Assembly (NCBI GenBank): GCA_947496465.1
Contig: CANMCX010000001.1
Location: 930,001-994,000 of the forward strand
DNA: 64,000 nt
DNA from: Marinifilum_A sediminis
GTDB taxonomy: Bacteria; Bacteroidota; Bacteroidia; Bacteroidales; Marinifilaceae
Direction of reading: 5' to 3'
A program made the translations under genes and the position numbers. Shown here in pieces: positions 43,876 to 52,273 of this stretch. How positions within the stretch are numbered: position 1 is the first letter of the stretch; the number at the start of each line of letters is the position of its first letter. The notes under the pieces were generated by a model, which had not been told where the DNA came from, made no database searches, and was given only the letters and a program-made list of their open reading frames with translations.

Positions 43876-45030
43876 ATGAGAAAACTATTATTTGCCCTTC
43901 CCCTACTTTTGTTTTGGGCCTGCAATCAGAAAGACACCGTTAAATTTGAAGGTAAAATAGATAATGCCGATGGTAAAATTTTATATCTGGATAAATTAAA
44001 TATTGGTAGCACTCAAGTACTTGACTCGGTAACTCTTGATGATGAAGGGAATTTTAAATTTAAAGTTGAAAATACAAAGCCTGAATTTTATTTATTGCGC
44101 CTTTCAAATGGCAAATTGATCACACTTCTTGCTGAAGCAAATGAAACCATATTACTACACAGTAGTAGTGAAGATATGGGTAAAAAATATATCGTTGAAG
44201 GTTCGAAGGGATCTAAATTAGTAAAAGAGATCAACGATAAATTAAACGATACCAAGGAAAAATTAGCTTCTATTCGTAAAGAAATGGAAGAGAAGAAAAA
44301 TGATGCAGATTTCTCTACTGTATCGCAAAATTTAGTAGCTGATTACGTAAAAGCTCTACAAGAACAAAGAGAGTTCTCTATTGATTTTATCATGAAAAAT
44401 GCCACATCACTATCGAGTTATATGGCTTTATATCAGAAGATTGACAAGAACACTTTTACTCTAAACGAAAACAAAGACATTCAGTTTGTAAGAATTGTTG
44501 CCTCTTCGATGAAAGCACTTTATCCTGAACATGAGTATACCAAAGCTATTTTAGCCAATCTTAAGGAATTACAAAAACGCATGGACAATATTAAAGTTCA
44601 GCAATTAATTCAGGAAAAAGGCAGTGATTTCCCTGAAATTAATCTCCCAGATACAAATGGTAAAAATAGAAAGCTAAGCTCATTGAAAGGAAAATTCATT
44701 ATTTTAAGTTACTGGGCTTCACAAGATGCAGTATCAAGAAAACAAAATGAAACTTTAAAGAAAATTTATAAAAAATATAAAAACAAAGGATTAACAATTT
44801 ACCAGGTTTCGGTTGATGATGATGAGAAATTGTGGAAGAAAGCAATTCAGGAAGATCAGTTGAACTGGATAAATGTTTGTGATCCGGAAACAGCAAGTTC
44901 TTCGGCAGTCCGTCTTTATAACATACAAAGAGTTCCTGCAAACTATTTAATCGATCAAAGAGGAGAAATAGTAGGAAAAGATCTTTTAGGTAGTAGATTG
45001 GAAGAGAAAGTTGCTGAGTACGTAAAATAA
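43876..45030 (+). CDS. Thioredoxin-like lipoprotein with DUF4369 domain, lacking CxxC
   Basis: A 384-residue lipoprotein (lipobox FWAC, Cys16). Residues about 20-110 form the DUF4369 beta domain common at the front of Bacteroidota TlpA/ResA-like proteins (VKFEGKIDNADGKILYLDKL). A charged helical linker (about 115-245) precedes a thioredoxin-like domain (about 250-384) with LPDTNGKNRKLSSLKGKFIILSYWAS. At the position of the redox CxxC the sequence is WASQDAVS, so both cysteines are absent (Asp284, Ser287). The fold is retained, including the cis-Pro region RVPANYLIDQRGEIV. It is probably not a disulfide reductase, and a binding or chaperone role is possible. Confidence 0.8.
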   Translation: MRKLLFALPLLLFWACNQKDTVKFEGKIDNADGKILYLDKLNIGSTQVLDSVTLDDEGNFKFKVENTKPEFYLLRLSNGKLITLLAEANETILLHSSSEDMGKKYIVEGSKGSKLVKEINDKLNDTKEKLASIRKEMEEKKNDADFSTVSQNLVADYVKALQEQREFSIDFIMKNATSLSSYMALYQKIDKNTFTLNENKDIQFVRIVASSMKALYPEHEYTKAILANLKELQKRMDNIKVQQLIQEKGSDFPEINLPDTNGKNRKLSSLKGKFIILSYWASQDAVSRKQNETLKKIYKKYKNKGLTIYQVSVDDDEKLWKKAIQEDQLNWINVCDPETASSSAVRLYNIQRVPANYLIDQRGEIVGKDLLGSRLEEKVAEYVK

Positions 45031-45050
45031 ATTCAACGACATCATTTAAT

Positions 45051-45092
45051 AAGGATCTCATTTTTCTCTTTTAGAAAAGAATGAGATCTTTA
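45051..45092 (+). terminator. Terminator after the thioredoxin-like gene
   Basis: AAGGATCTCATT pairs with AATGAGATCTTT, with further TTTTCT/AGAAAA pairing toward the loop. The run of T after the stem is short. Confidence 0.65.
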
Positions 45093-45118
45093 TGTAAGTA
45101 ATCATTTGTACCAATAAA

Positions 45119-45889
45119 ATGAACGACAATAAAAAAATATATTTTGCATCCGATGTACATTTAGGAGCGCCTGCATTAAAAAACAATAGTGAACGCGAAA
45201 AGTTGTTTGTAAAATGGCTTGATTTGGTTAAAAAAGATGCAAGTGAAATTTACCTGATGGGTGATATTTTTGATTTCTGGTTCGAATACAAACGAGCTGT
45301 TCCAAGAGGTTTTACTCGTGTTTTAGGCAAAATTGCCGAAATTACAGACTCAGGAATTCCGGTACATTTTTTTACTGGAAATCACGACATTTGGGTATTT
45401 GATTATCTTCCTACGGAGATTGGTGTCATCGTTCATAGAGATATCGTAAAAAAAGAGATCAATGGAAAGAAATTTTTCCTTGGGCATGGCGATGGCTTGG
45501 GACCTTTTGACAAAAATTACAAACTTTTGAAGAAAATTTTCACCAGTCCTTTTCTACAATGGTCATTTGCTCGTATCCATCCCAATTTTTCTATTTGGCT
45601 GGCTCACAAATGGTCTGGTCACAGCAGATTGAGAGATGGAAAAATAGAGGCTGACGATTACCGCGGTGAAGACAAAGAATGGTTGGTTCTTTTTGCAAAG
45701 GATGAATTGGCGAAAGAGCATTTCGATTATTTTGTATTTGGTCATCGACATTGGCCCTGCAATATCGATTTGAATGGAAATAGCAGATACATTAATACTG
45801 GTGATTGGGTTACTCACTTTACCTATGCGGTATTTGATGGTGAGAAAATGGAATTGAAAGAATTTGAAAAACCTAAAATTAACTACTAA
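45119..45889 (+). CDS. lpxH: UDP-2,3-diacylglucosamine diphosphatase LpxH
   Basis: A 256-residue metallophosphoesterase that makes lipid X in lipid A synthesis, at the inner membrane surface. The five metallophosphoesterase blocks are visible: SDVHLG (about 11-16), GDIFDFWFEY (about 46-55), TGNHDIW (about 87-93), LGHGDG (about 121-126) and FGHRHWP (about 206-212). It is slightly longer than the E. coli enzyme (240). With lptB and kdsD in this window it belongs to outer-membrane lipid synthesis and transport, although the three are not in one operon. Confidence 0.9.
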   Translation: MNDNKKIYFASDVHLGAPALKNNSEREKLFVKWLDLVKKDASEIYLMGDIFDFWFEYKRAVPRGFTRVLGKIAEITDSGIPVHFFTGNHDIWVFDYLPTEIGVIVHRDIVKKEINGKKFFLGHGDGLGPFDKNYKLLKKIFTSPFLQWSFARIHPNFSIWLAHKWSGHSRLRDGKIEADDYRGEDKEWLVLFAKDELAKEHFDYFVFGHRHWPCNIDLNGNSRYINTGDWVTHFTYAVFDGEKMELKEFEKPKINY

Positions 45890-45906
45890 GTATAATAAAA
45901 GGTTTT

Positions 45907-46026
45907 CACAAAGTATCACGAAGAAATAAGTTTTATAAAATCTTATTTTTAGATATTAACAAACACAAAACACAACAAGTAAGCTTAAAAGACATTATAC
46001 TTTATGTTACTTCGTTATCCTTTGTG
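45907..46026. repeat. Imperfect inverted-repeat element before rmuC
   Basis: CACAAAGTATCACGAAG at 45907-45923 is repeated in inverse orientation as CTTCGTTATCCTTTGTG at 46010-46026, 15 of 17 positions agreeing. The ends enclose about 86 bases of A-rich sequence with an AAATAAG/CTTATTT hairpin. I see no reading frame inside. Arms of the type ACCACAAAGG..CACGAAG recur in many Bacteroidota genomes as far as I recall. The element ends 15 bases before the rmuC ATG. Confidence 0.6.
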
Positions 46027-46041
46027 GTTAAAGAAAAATCA

Positions 46042-47412
46042 ATGGAATATTTATATATCGGAATAGGAATTCTTAAAGGCTTCATTATTGGATGGTTGGT
46101 TATGAGAAAAAAGGTAAACCAACAAGCTACTTTGAAACGTGAAGAGTTGTTGAAACAAGAAAACACCTTTATCAAAGAAAAAAGTGAGCTATCGCACAAA
46201 CAATCTGTTTTAGAAGAGAGAACCATAAATCTTCAACGAGAGAAGGTTGATTTAAATGATGTGCTTATTTTCGAGAGAGAAAAGAATGAAAAGTTGACTC
46301 GTTCGGTTTCCATATCAGCCACCGAGCGTAAAAATCTGGAAGAACGTTTAGAAAATCAAAAACAGGAACTAGAAGAACTTCAGAAAAAATTCACTACCGA
46401 ATTTGAAAATATCGCCACAAAAATCTTAAAGGAAAATACCAAAGAGTTTACCACCTCAAATCAGAAAAACATGAGTGATATCATGGGACCGATTAAGGAA
46501 AAACTGCAGTCATTCGAGAAGAAAGTGGAGGAAACTTACGATCGTGAGCTACGTGATAAAATCAGCTTAAAAGAAGAGGTGAAAAAGCTTTACGATTTAA
46601 ATTCTAAAATCAGCGACGAAGCCAATAACCTAACCAAAGCTTTAAAAGGTGATGTGAAAAAACAAGGAAACTGGGGTGAAGTTGTTCTGGAACGTATTTT
46701 AGAACGTTCGGGTTTAACCAAAGGAGAAGAGTACGATCGTGAAGTGGTAATGCAAAACAGCGAAGGGCAAACCATTCGTCCTGATGTAATCATCCGCCTA
46801 CCAGAAGAGAAGCATGTAATTGTTGATTCAAAGGTTTCTTTGATTGCTTACGAACGATTTGTAAATGCGAATGGAGAAGCCGATGCTGAGAAATTTCAGA
46901 AAGAACATATCATCTCGATGAAAGCACATGTGAAAGAGTTGGCAGAGAAACATTATCAAAGTTCGGATGCATTGAATTCTCCTGATTTTGTTTTAATGTT
47001 CATGCCTATCGAATCATCTTTTGCTATGGCGGTGCAATACGATCAGGAATTATTTGGATATGCCTGGGACAACAAGATTGTAATTGTGAGTCCTTCTACT
47101 TTGTTGGCAACTCTACGAACCATTGCATCTATTTGGAAGCAGGAACATCAGAACCGAAATGTATTGGAAATTGCCAAACAAGGAGGATTGCTATATGACA
47201 AATTTGTTGGTTTTGTTGAAGATATGATAAAACTAGGCAAACAAATGGATACTTCGAAAAATAGCTATCAGGATGCCATGAAAAAACTGTATGATGGCAG
47301 TGGAAACTTGGTACGTAGAGCTGAAAACATTAGAGAACTGGGTGCCAAAGTAAAAAAGAAGTTACCACAAACCTTAATCGATAGAATGAACGATACCGAT
47401 GCATTGCAATAA
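46042..47412 (+). CDS. rmuC: DNA recombination protein RmuC
   Basis: About 456 residues. An N-terminal membrane helix (about 3-17) is followed by a long coiled coil (about 25-175) and the RmuC nuclease-like domain, which contains KKQGNWGEVVLERILERSGL, RPDVIIRLPEEKHVIVDSKVSL and FMPIESSFAMAVQ. RmuC limits inversions at short inverted repeats in E. coli. I choose ATG 46042; a GTG at 46024 lies inside the inverted-repeat element and would add six residues. It is a single gene ending in a region with two palindromes. Confidence 0.92.
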   Translation: MEYLYIGIGILKGFIIGWLVMRKKVNQQATLKREELLKQENTFIKEKSELSHKQSVLEERTINLQREKVDLNDVLIFEREKNEKLTRSVSISATERKNLEERLENQKQELEELQKKFTTEFENIATKILKENTKEFTTSNQKNMSDIMGPIKEKLQSFEKKVEETYDRELRDKISLKEEVKKLYDLNSKISDEANNLTKALKGDVKKQGNWGEVVLERILERSGLTKGEEYDREVVMQNSEGQTIRPDVIIRLPEEKHVIVDSKVSLIAYERFVNANGEADAEKFQKEHIISMKAHVKELAEKHYQSSDALNSPDFVLMFMPIESSFAMAVQYDQELFGYAWDNKIVIVSPSTLLATLRTIASIWKQEHQNRNVLEIAKQGGLLYDKFVGFVEDMIKLGKQMDTSKNSYQDAMKKLYDGSGNLVRRAENIRELGAKVKKKLPQTLIDRMNDTDALQ

Positions 47413-47414
47413 AT

Positions 47415-47440
47415 GTAGGGACATGCCATGGTGTGTCTGT
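47415..47440. repeat. Palindromic intergenic element 1
   Basis: Imperfect palindrome with core GACATGCCATGGTGTGTC (47420-47437), preceded by GTAGG. It lies three bases after the rmuC stop and belongs to the same family as the elements at 53541, 55709 and 57331. Confidence 0.7.
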
Positions 47441-47456
47441 TCATAAATAATATTCT

Positions 47457-47484
47457 GTAGGGTCACGAAATGTCGTGACCCTAC
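47457..47484. repeat. Palindromic intergenic element 2
   Basis: Perfect 12-bp arms GTAGGGTCACGA and TCGTGACCCTAC around AATG. It sits between convergent rmuC and the Cys/Met enzyme gene, where it could also serve as a terminator stem, followed by TATTTT on the plus strand. Confidence 0.8.
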
Positions 47485-47488
47485 TATT

Positions 47489-48655
47489 TTACATTTCCTC
47501 CAAAGCATTTCCAATCCACCCTTTTAATTTTTCAATATTCTCAATTCCCACCGAAAGACGAATGGTTCCTGGTAGTGGATATTTTGCTCCCCAAACAGGT
47601 TCTACAGGTAACAGAATAGTATCTACTTCGCCAAGTGTTGGCACTAGTGGAATTGTTTCTTCCAGGGCAGCTATAAAGCGATTGCATTTTTCACGTTTGT
47701 CTTCATCCGATTCTCCTTTGATATCGAAAGTGACCATACCGCCAAAGCCTTTGTTGCCAAATAAAGCAACAGCTTCTTTTCGTGTAGGATGAGATTCCAA
47801 ACCTGGATACAATACCTCATCAATTTTAGGATGCTCTTGAAGGTAATCTGCAAGCGCCAATGCATTATCGCAATGCTGCTTAAAGCGCAAATCGAAACTC
47901 TTTAATTGTGATCCCAAACGGTAAGCATCATCAGGACTCAAGAAATGACCAGCCCATTTGCGATACTCAATGGCTTCTTTCATCAATTCCTCATCGTTAC
48001 CACAAATTACACCTGCTGTAATATTTCCATGTCCGCTCATGTATTTGGTTGCAGAGTGGATGACCAAATCAGCACCATCCAGCAATGGCTTCCACAAATA
48101 TGGTGTTCCGAATGTATTGTCAACAATAATTTTACAGTCGTATTTCTTTGCCAATTCCATTATGCGCTTTACATCCGCTACAATCAACATTGGGTTCGAA
48201 ACTGCTTCGAGATACAGGAATTCAGGTTGAATTTCCTTTAGCATGCGTTCCAACTCCTCGAAATCATACAAACCATCATTGGCATAAAAACGGTGTACAT
48301 CCAAATTACGTCGCTTAATTAAAACCGTATCAATAAACGAATTGGTACCACCATATATCTCATGAAAGAACAGCCATGGTCGCGTATCTTTTCCTTTCTG
48401 AAAAACAGATACTGCCACATCGATAGCAGCCATACCTGTTTCTACCAATAAAGCCCATTTGCAATCTTCCAATTCCATAATCTGTTGCTCAACTGCAACT
48501 GTGGTTGGATTTCTGTATCGAGAATAGATATAGTTTTCTGGCTCGTGCGGATGATCCAATTCTGCCGCAAAAGCTTCTTTTGCAGTTATTGAATCTTTTA
48601 GGTTGAATCCCGCTTCACGGTAAAGCGGTGTGTGGTTAGCGTTTATTTTTTTCAT
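47489..48655 (-). CDS. PLP-dependent trans-sulfuration family enzyme (cystathionine gamma-synthase/lyase-like)
   Basis: A 388-residue fold-type I PLP enzyme of the Cys/Met metabolism family. The phosphate-binding segment is LVETGMAAIDVAVSVF, the Asp that pairs with the pyridine lies in KIIVDNTFGTPYLWKPL, and the PLP Lys is in HSATKYMSGHGNITAG. The YSRYRNPTTVAVEQQ segment near 43-57 provides the neighbouring-subunit Tyr/Arg pair. The family includes cystathionine gamma-synthase, gamma-lyase, methionine gamma-lyase and O-acetylhomoserine sulfhydrylase, and the sequence alone does not decide. It is flanked by palindromic elements on both sides and appears monocistronic. Confidence 0.85.
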   Translation of the reverse strand: MKKINANHTPLYREAGFNLKDSITAKEAFAAELDHPHEPENYIYSRYRNPTTVAVEQQIMELEDCKWALLVETGMAAIDVAVSVFQKGKDTRPWLFFHEIYGGTNSFIDTVLIKRRNLDVHRFYANDGLYDFEELERMLKEIQPEFLYLEAVSNPMLIVADVKRIMELAKKYDCKIIVDNTFGTPYLWKPLLDGADLVIHSATKYMSGHGNITAGVICGNDEELMKEAIEYRKWAGHFLSPDDAYRLGSQLKSFDLRFKQHCDNALALADYLQEHPKIDEVLYPGLESHPTRKEAVALFGNKGFGGMVTFDIKGESDEDKREKCNRFIAALEETIPLVPTLGEVDTILLPVEPVWGAKYPLPGTIRLSVGIENIEKLKGWIGNALEEM

Positions 48656-48669
48656 GATAATATTTTTTG

Positions 48670-48697
48670 GTAGAGACGCAATGCCTTGCGTCTGTAC
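48670..48697. repeat. Palindromic intergenic element 3
   Basis: Arms GTAGAGACGCAA and TTGCGTCTGTAC around TGCC; 12-4-12 layout with one mismatch. It lies between the molybdoenzyme operon and the Cys/Met enzyme gene. Confidence 0.8.
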
Positions 48698-48715
48698 TCC
48701 TTATTAATCGTAATT

Positions 48716-50041
48716 TTAATTCGTAATTCGTAACTGTTTCTCTGGTGTAATCACATCCGATTCATAATAAAATTCTGCCCTATCGATTAATTCTCCTGCA
48801 TATATAATTGCTAAGGAAATTGGCAAGCTCAATTCCCATTGCATATCCAATAAAATATATGGAAGTAATAAACAGAGGATTCTTACCAACGAAAGAGCAG
48901 GAAAATAGTTCACTCTTAATTGTCGTAATGATACTTTCCTCGCAATGTATAAACTTCCTTTTAATATAATTATTAGTTCGATAACAATTGGGACTTCGAT
49001 CAGCCAAACAAAAAACAAAATTCCTGTAAGACTTACCATTCCTGAATGCACTGGAATACCATCTTTTCGCTGCAATAATTTGTAAACCATATCAACAGAG
49101 ATCAAGCTAAAGATTCCAAAAGCCAAAGCTACATAGCCAAATAGCTGATTTTCGGTAATCAACTGCAACCCTGTACATCCTAGGAAAACAGAAAAAGAAA
49201 ATATTTCTCGACTTAACCAGGAGCCTTTTAGATTAAGAATGAATCGCCACATTCGCAGCTTTTTTCCAATATGAAGTGATGTTAATGCAATGGATATAAC
49301 AGATACTATGGCAAAAGGAATCAATTTCATTTCTATGGCTCCCATTAAATATGCCGCCTGCCAGCTTACCAATCCGGCAACTGCCAATGTAAACAAAACT
49401 AATGTCCACTCTTTATCCAGTGCTACCTTATCTTTTGGCTTAGGTGACCACTCCTCTATCTTTTTCTCATCAATATCTATCTGGTCCGTATTCTCAATTT
49501 TGGGTGCAGTATTTTCTTCCCGTAAAGGAATCAATTGAATGGATGGTTTGATTCCCATATCCACAAAACCGGGTGTAACTCTATCCTGATCACTCAAGAT
49601 CAATTGTCCAAAATCCAATGCTCCTACCGGACAGGCTTCAACACAAGCTGGCTTTTTCCCATCAGATATTCTATCGACACAAAAATTACATTTCTCTACA
49701 ATATTCGTTGCAGGATTAAACTTTGGTGCATCGTAAGGACACGCCCAGGTACAATAGGTGCATCCGATGCAAGCCTCGGCATGATGGATGATAGCTCCCG
49801 TTTTTTCATCACGAGTGTAAGCCAAAGCAGGGCAATGTTTCATGCAAGGAGCATCCTCACAATGATTACAAGCCAATGAGAAATGAAAGACTGGCAATCC
49901 TGGATGTTTAATTTTGTTTCCGGTGTTTACCTCGCGCCAATTGATCATTAAATCAGTACCATTTTCAATGCTGCAACCTGCTGCGCAAGCATTACAGCCA
50001 ACGCATCTGTTGGTGTTGAATATGAATGAGTTCTTTTCCAT
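48716..50041 (-). CDS. Fused Fe-S/membrane-anchor subunit of a DMSO reductase-family enzyme (DmsB-DmsC type)
   Basis: 441 residues in two parts. The N-terminal part (about 1-165) is a DmsB-like electron-transfer module with sixteen Cys in four [4Fe-4S] motifs: CVGCNACAAGC, CNHCEDAPCMKHC, CIGCTYCTWAC and CNFC..CVEAC. A linker (about 165-210) leads to a DmsC-like membrane part with about eight helices (about 212-425), which would oxidise quinol. In E. coli these are two proteins, so this is a natural B-C fusion. It starts two bases after the catalytic subunit gene, so it is translated with it. No signal peptide: the Fe-S part should stay on the cytoplasmic side. Confidence 0.82.
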   Translation of the reverse strand: MEKNSFIFNTNRCVGCNACAAGCSIENGTDLMINWREVNTGNKIKHPGLPVFHFSLACNHCEDAPCMKHCPALAYTRDEKTGAIIHHAEACIGCTYCTWACPYDAPKFNPATNIVEKCNFCVDRISDGKKPACVEACPVGALDFGQLILSDQDRVTPGFVDMGIKPSIQLIPLREENTAPKIENTDQIDIDEKKIEEWSPKPKDKVALDKEWTLVLFTLAVAGLVSWQAAYLMGAIEMKLIPFAIVSVISIALTSLHIGKKLRMWRFILNLKGSWLSREIFSFSVFLGCTGLQLITENQLFGYVALAFGIFSLISVDMVYKLLQRKDGIPVHSGMVSLTGILFFVWLIEVPIVIELIIILKGSLYIARKVSLRQLRVNYFPALSLVRILCLLLPYILLDMQWELSLPISLAIIYAGELIDRAEFYYESDVITPEKQLRITN

Positions 50042-50043
50042 GA

Positions 50044-52068
50044 TTACAGCTTTTTAATGTCAACCCAAGTATTGTGAAAGGCGGTTCCGTGTCCCATATC
50101 TGTTTCGCATCCTTTGGTAAACAAGTTTGGCGCAGCTCCCAGATGTGATTGATGACCATTAGTCAATACTACATTCCCTCTTCGCAATCCCAAATCGTAT
50201 TGTAGTTTTACCTCAGCTCTTCCCTGATGATTGTAAATCACCACTTTTTCACCATTCTTCATTGTTTTATCTTCAGCATCCAATGGATGTACAAAAAGAT
50301 ATGCTTCGGGTTCAAATTGCTTAATCACATTCAAATTCCCAAACTGTGAATGAATTCTGTTCTTCGAATTGGGTGAGATCAACTGCAAAGAAAACTCGTT
50401 TTGCTCAGACAATGGCACATAATCCGGTAAGGCATCAACTCCCCACATTTCTTTTGCTTGTTCGTTGTACAGTTCTATTTTGCCTGATGATGTAGGAAAT
50501 TTATGATCTGAAAATGGAATTTCTTCAAATGAGTTTGCCAGTTTCGGTCCTTGTTTCAATTTCTCCAAACTCAATTCTGGAAAATCTTTCAAAAATCCAT
50601 TCAAGTATTCTTCTATTGCCTCATCTGTAGGTTCGGGTATGTTATCTTTGATCTCCTCATTGGTGAATCCCATTCTCTTTGCCAATAGATAATAGATCTC
50701 CGTCTCAGGCTTAACTTCACCAGCAGGTTCCATTACTTTTTGCTTTAGCTGTACATAAGGATTCCAATACGAACCAATGATATCCGATTGCTCAAACATA
50801 TTCTTAGCTGGTAGAATAATATCTGCTTCCAATGTTGTATCTGTCATGAACTGATCCACAACCACTCTAAAATCTGCTTTTCGAAACGCCTTTCTAATCT
50901 TATTGGTATCTGGATTTTGTGATAATGGATTTCCTCTCTCTACCCAAATAAATTTTACTTCCGGATCTTTAATATTCAACAAATCTTCACCCAGTTTGGC
51001 AACCGATATTTTTCTTCTGAAACTTGGATGTTCGCATCCCGGGAAATAAGATTCCGGCTCTTTCAAATCGTCGAACACGTAGCTTTGAAGATTTGCATAA
51101 TGAAAACAAGCACCTGGTTTCCCAATATTTCCTGTAATCACCGATAGTGCAAGAATACAACGTGTGGTCTGTCCACCATTTTCATATCGTTGCAAACCAT
51201 ATCCCGGAATCAAAGTCATCCCATCGGTTGTTCCAATTTGTTTAGCCAAATCTTTAATGGCATCAACCGAAATTCTACAAATATCTGATACTTTATCTAA
51301 GCTGTACTCTTCAACTCGCTCTTTGAATTGCTCAAAGCCGATTACATAATTTTCTATATATTCCTTATCAATCCAATCATTTTGAATCAATTCTCGAGCA
51401 ATACCTAATGCCAGAGCTCCATCGGTTCCCGATTTAATCTGAAACAGAGAATTGGCTCGCTCACTAGAAGGTGTTCTTCGTGGGTCAATCACCAATAGTT
51501 TTGCTCCTTTTTCCTGTGCTTTTTCCAAAGGAATCATCTCCTGAATATTGGTCTCAGCTGGATTCTTTCCCCACAGCAATATCAGCTTTGCATTCTCCAA
51601 ATCCCAGGGAGCATTGTGTTTGTTTGCTCCTAAGGTCAAACGTGTTGCCTCCAAACCCGCAGGCCAACAAAGATTCCCGTAAGTCGTGGTTGCTCCACCA
51701 AATAGTTTCCAGAAGTTTGAACTAACACCATTCAATAAACCCGACATACCGCTTGCTGCAAAGAACAAAACAGAATGTACACCGTAGTTTTCCTTGCAGA
51801 AATTCAGTTTTTCAACAATTGTAACCAAAGCTTCCTCCCAGGAAATCCGCTCATAATTCCCTTCTGATATTCTCTTTAATGGATGCAAAATTCTATCCTT
51901 AGAATTGGCACGCTCCACATAAGCCAAACCTTTAATACAAGGACCTTCAGGTGTTGCTCTATTTTCGGAATGTGGATCAATTCCAATTACTTTGTCATCT
52001 TCTAATCGTACTTTAATACTACAAGTACTGTAGCAGTTACGCGGACAAGCTGTTGAGAATTCCTTCAT
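50044..52068 (-). CDS. Molybdopterin oxidoreductase catalytic subunit, DMSO reductase family
   Basis: A 674-residue bis-MGD enzyme. The [4Fe-4S] ligands Cys8, Cys12, Cys16 and Cys44 (CPRNCYSTC..GPC) begin almost at the start codon. There is no twin-arginine leader, and an in-frame stop lies just upstream, so the protein should be cytoplasmic. The probable Mo ligand is Cys134 in YGNLCWPAG, unlike the Ser of true DMSO reductases. The MGD-binding C-terminal domain has NRIHSQFGN and TNGHQSHLG. It is the first gene of a two-gene operon with the fused Fe-S/anchor subunit. The substrate is not determined; sulfur compounds are possible. Confidence 0.85.
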   Translation of the reverse strand: MKEFSTACPRNCYSTCSIKVRLEDDKVIGIDPHSENRATPEGPCIKGLAYVERANSKDRILHPLKRISEGNYERISWEEALVTIVEKLNFCKENYGVHSVLFFAASGMSGLLNGVSSNFWKLFGGATTTYGNLCWPAGLEATRLTLGANKHNAPWDLENAKLILLWGKNPAETNIQEMIPLEKAQEKGAKLLVIDPRRTPSSERANSLFQIKSGTDGALALGIARELIQNDWIDKEYIENYVIGFEQFKERVEEYSLDKVSDICRISVDAIKDLAKQIGTTDGMTLIPGYGLQRYENGGQTTRCILALSVITGNIGKPGACFHYANLQSYVFDDLKEPESYFPGCEHPSFRRKISVAKLGEDLLNIKDPEVKFIWVERGNPLSQNPDTNKIRKAFRKADFRVVVDQFMTDTTLEADIILPAKNMFEQSDIIGSYWNPYVQLKQKVMEPAGEVKPETEIYYLLAKRMGFTNEEIKDNIPEPTDEAIEEYLNGFLKDFPELSLEKLKQGPKLANSFEEIPFSDHKFPTSSGKIELYNEQAKEMWGVDALPDYVPLSEQNEFSLQLISPNSKNRIHSQFGNLNVIKQFEPEAYLFVHPLDAEDKTMKNGEKVVIYNHQGRAEVKLQYDLGLRRGNVVLTNGHQSHLGAAPNLFTKGCETDMGHGTAFHNTWVDIKKL

Positions 52069-52178
52069 GATTGGTTGGGTAAATTTTTGGAAAAATTACT
52101 CAAAAAAAAACAAAAGGGAGTGAATACATAAGCAAAATCATGTACGCGCTCCCTCAATAAATTTTATTCTTTTAATAT

Positions 52179-52198
52179 CCTCGGTTTAAAACCCGAGG
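52179..52198. repeat. Short palindrome between molybdoenzyme and aminotransferase genes
   Basis: CCTCGG and CCGAGG arms around TTTAAAAC. It differs from the GTAG-type elements in sequence but occupies the same kind of position, in a 205-base gap that otherwise shows nothing. It may be the aminotransferase terminator. Confidence 0.5.
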
Positions 52199-52273
52199 CA
52201 AAGGATGAAAAACATTCATATTAATAATTAAATGATTTACATATCTTTTATCCCCTGCTTTAGCTATGTATTT

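Noticed and set aside
46024..46041. GTG start for rmuC, giving six extra residues
   Set aside because: The GTG lies within the inverted-repeat element, and the ATG at 46042 starts directly before the membrane helix.
47475..48241. Plus-strand frames opposite the Cys/Met enzyme gene
   Set aside because: They lie wholly within a well-supported gene on the other strand and have low-complexity translations.
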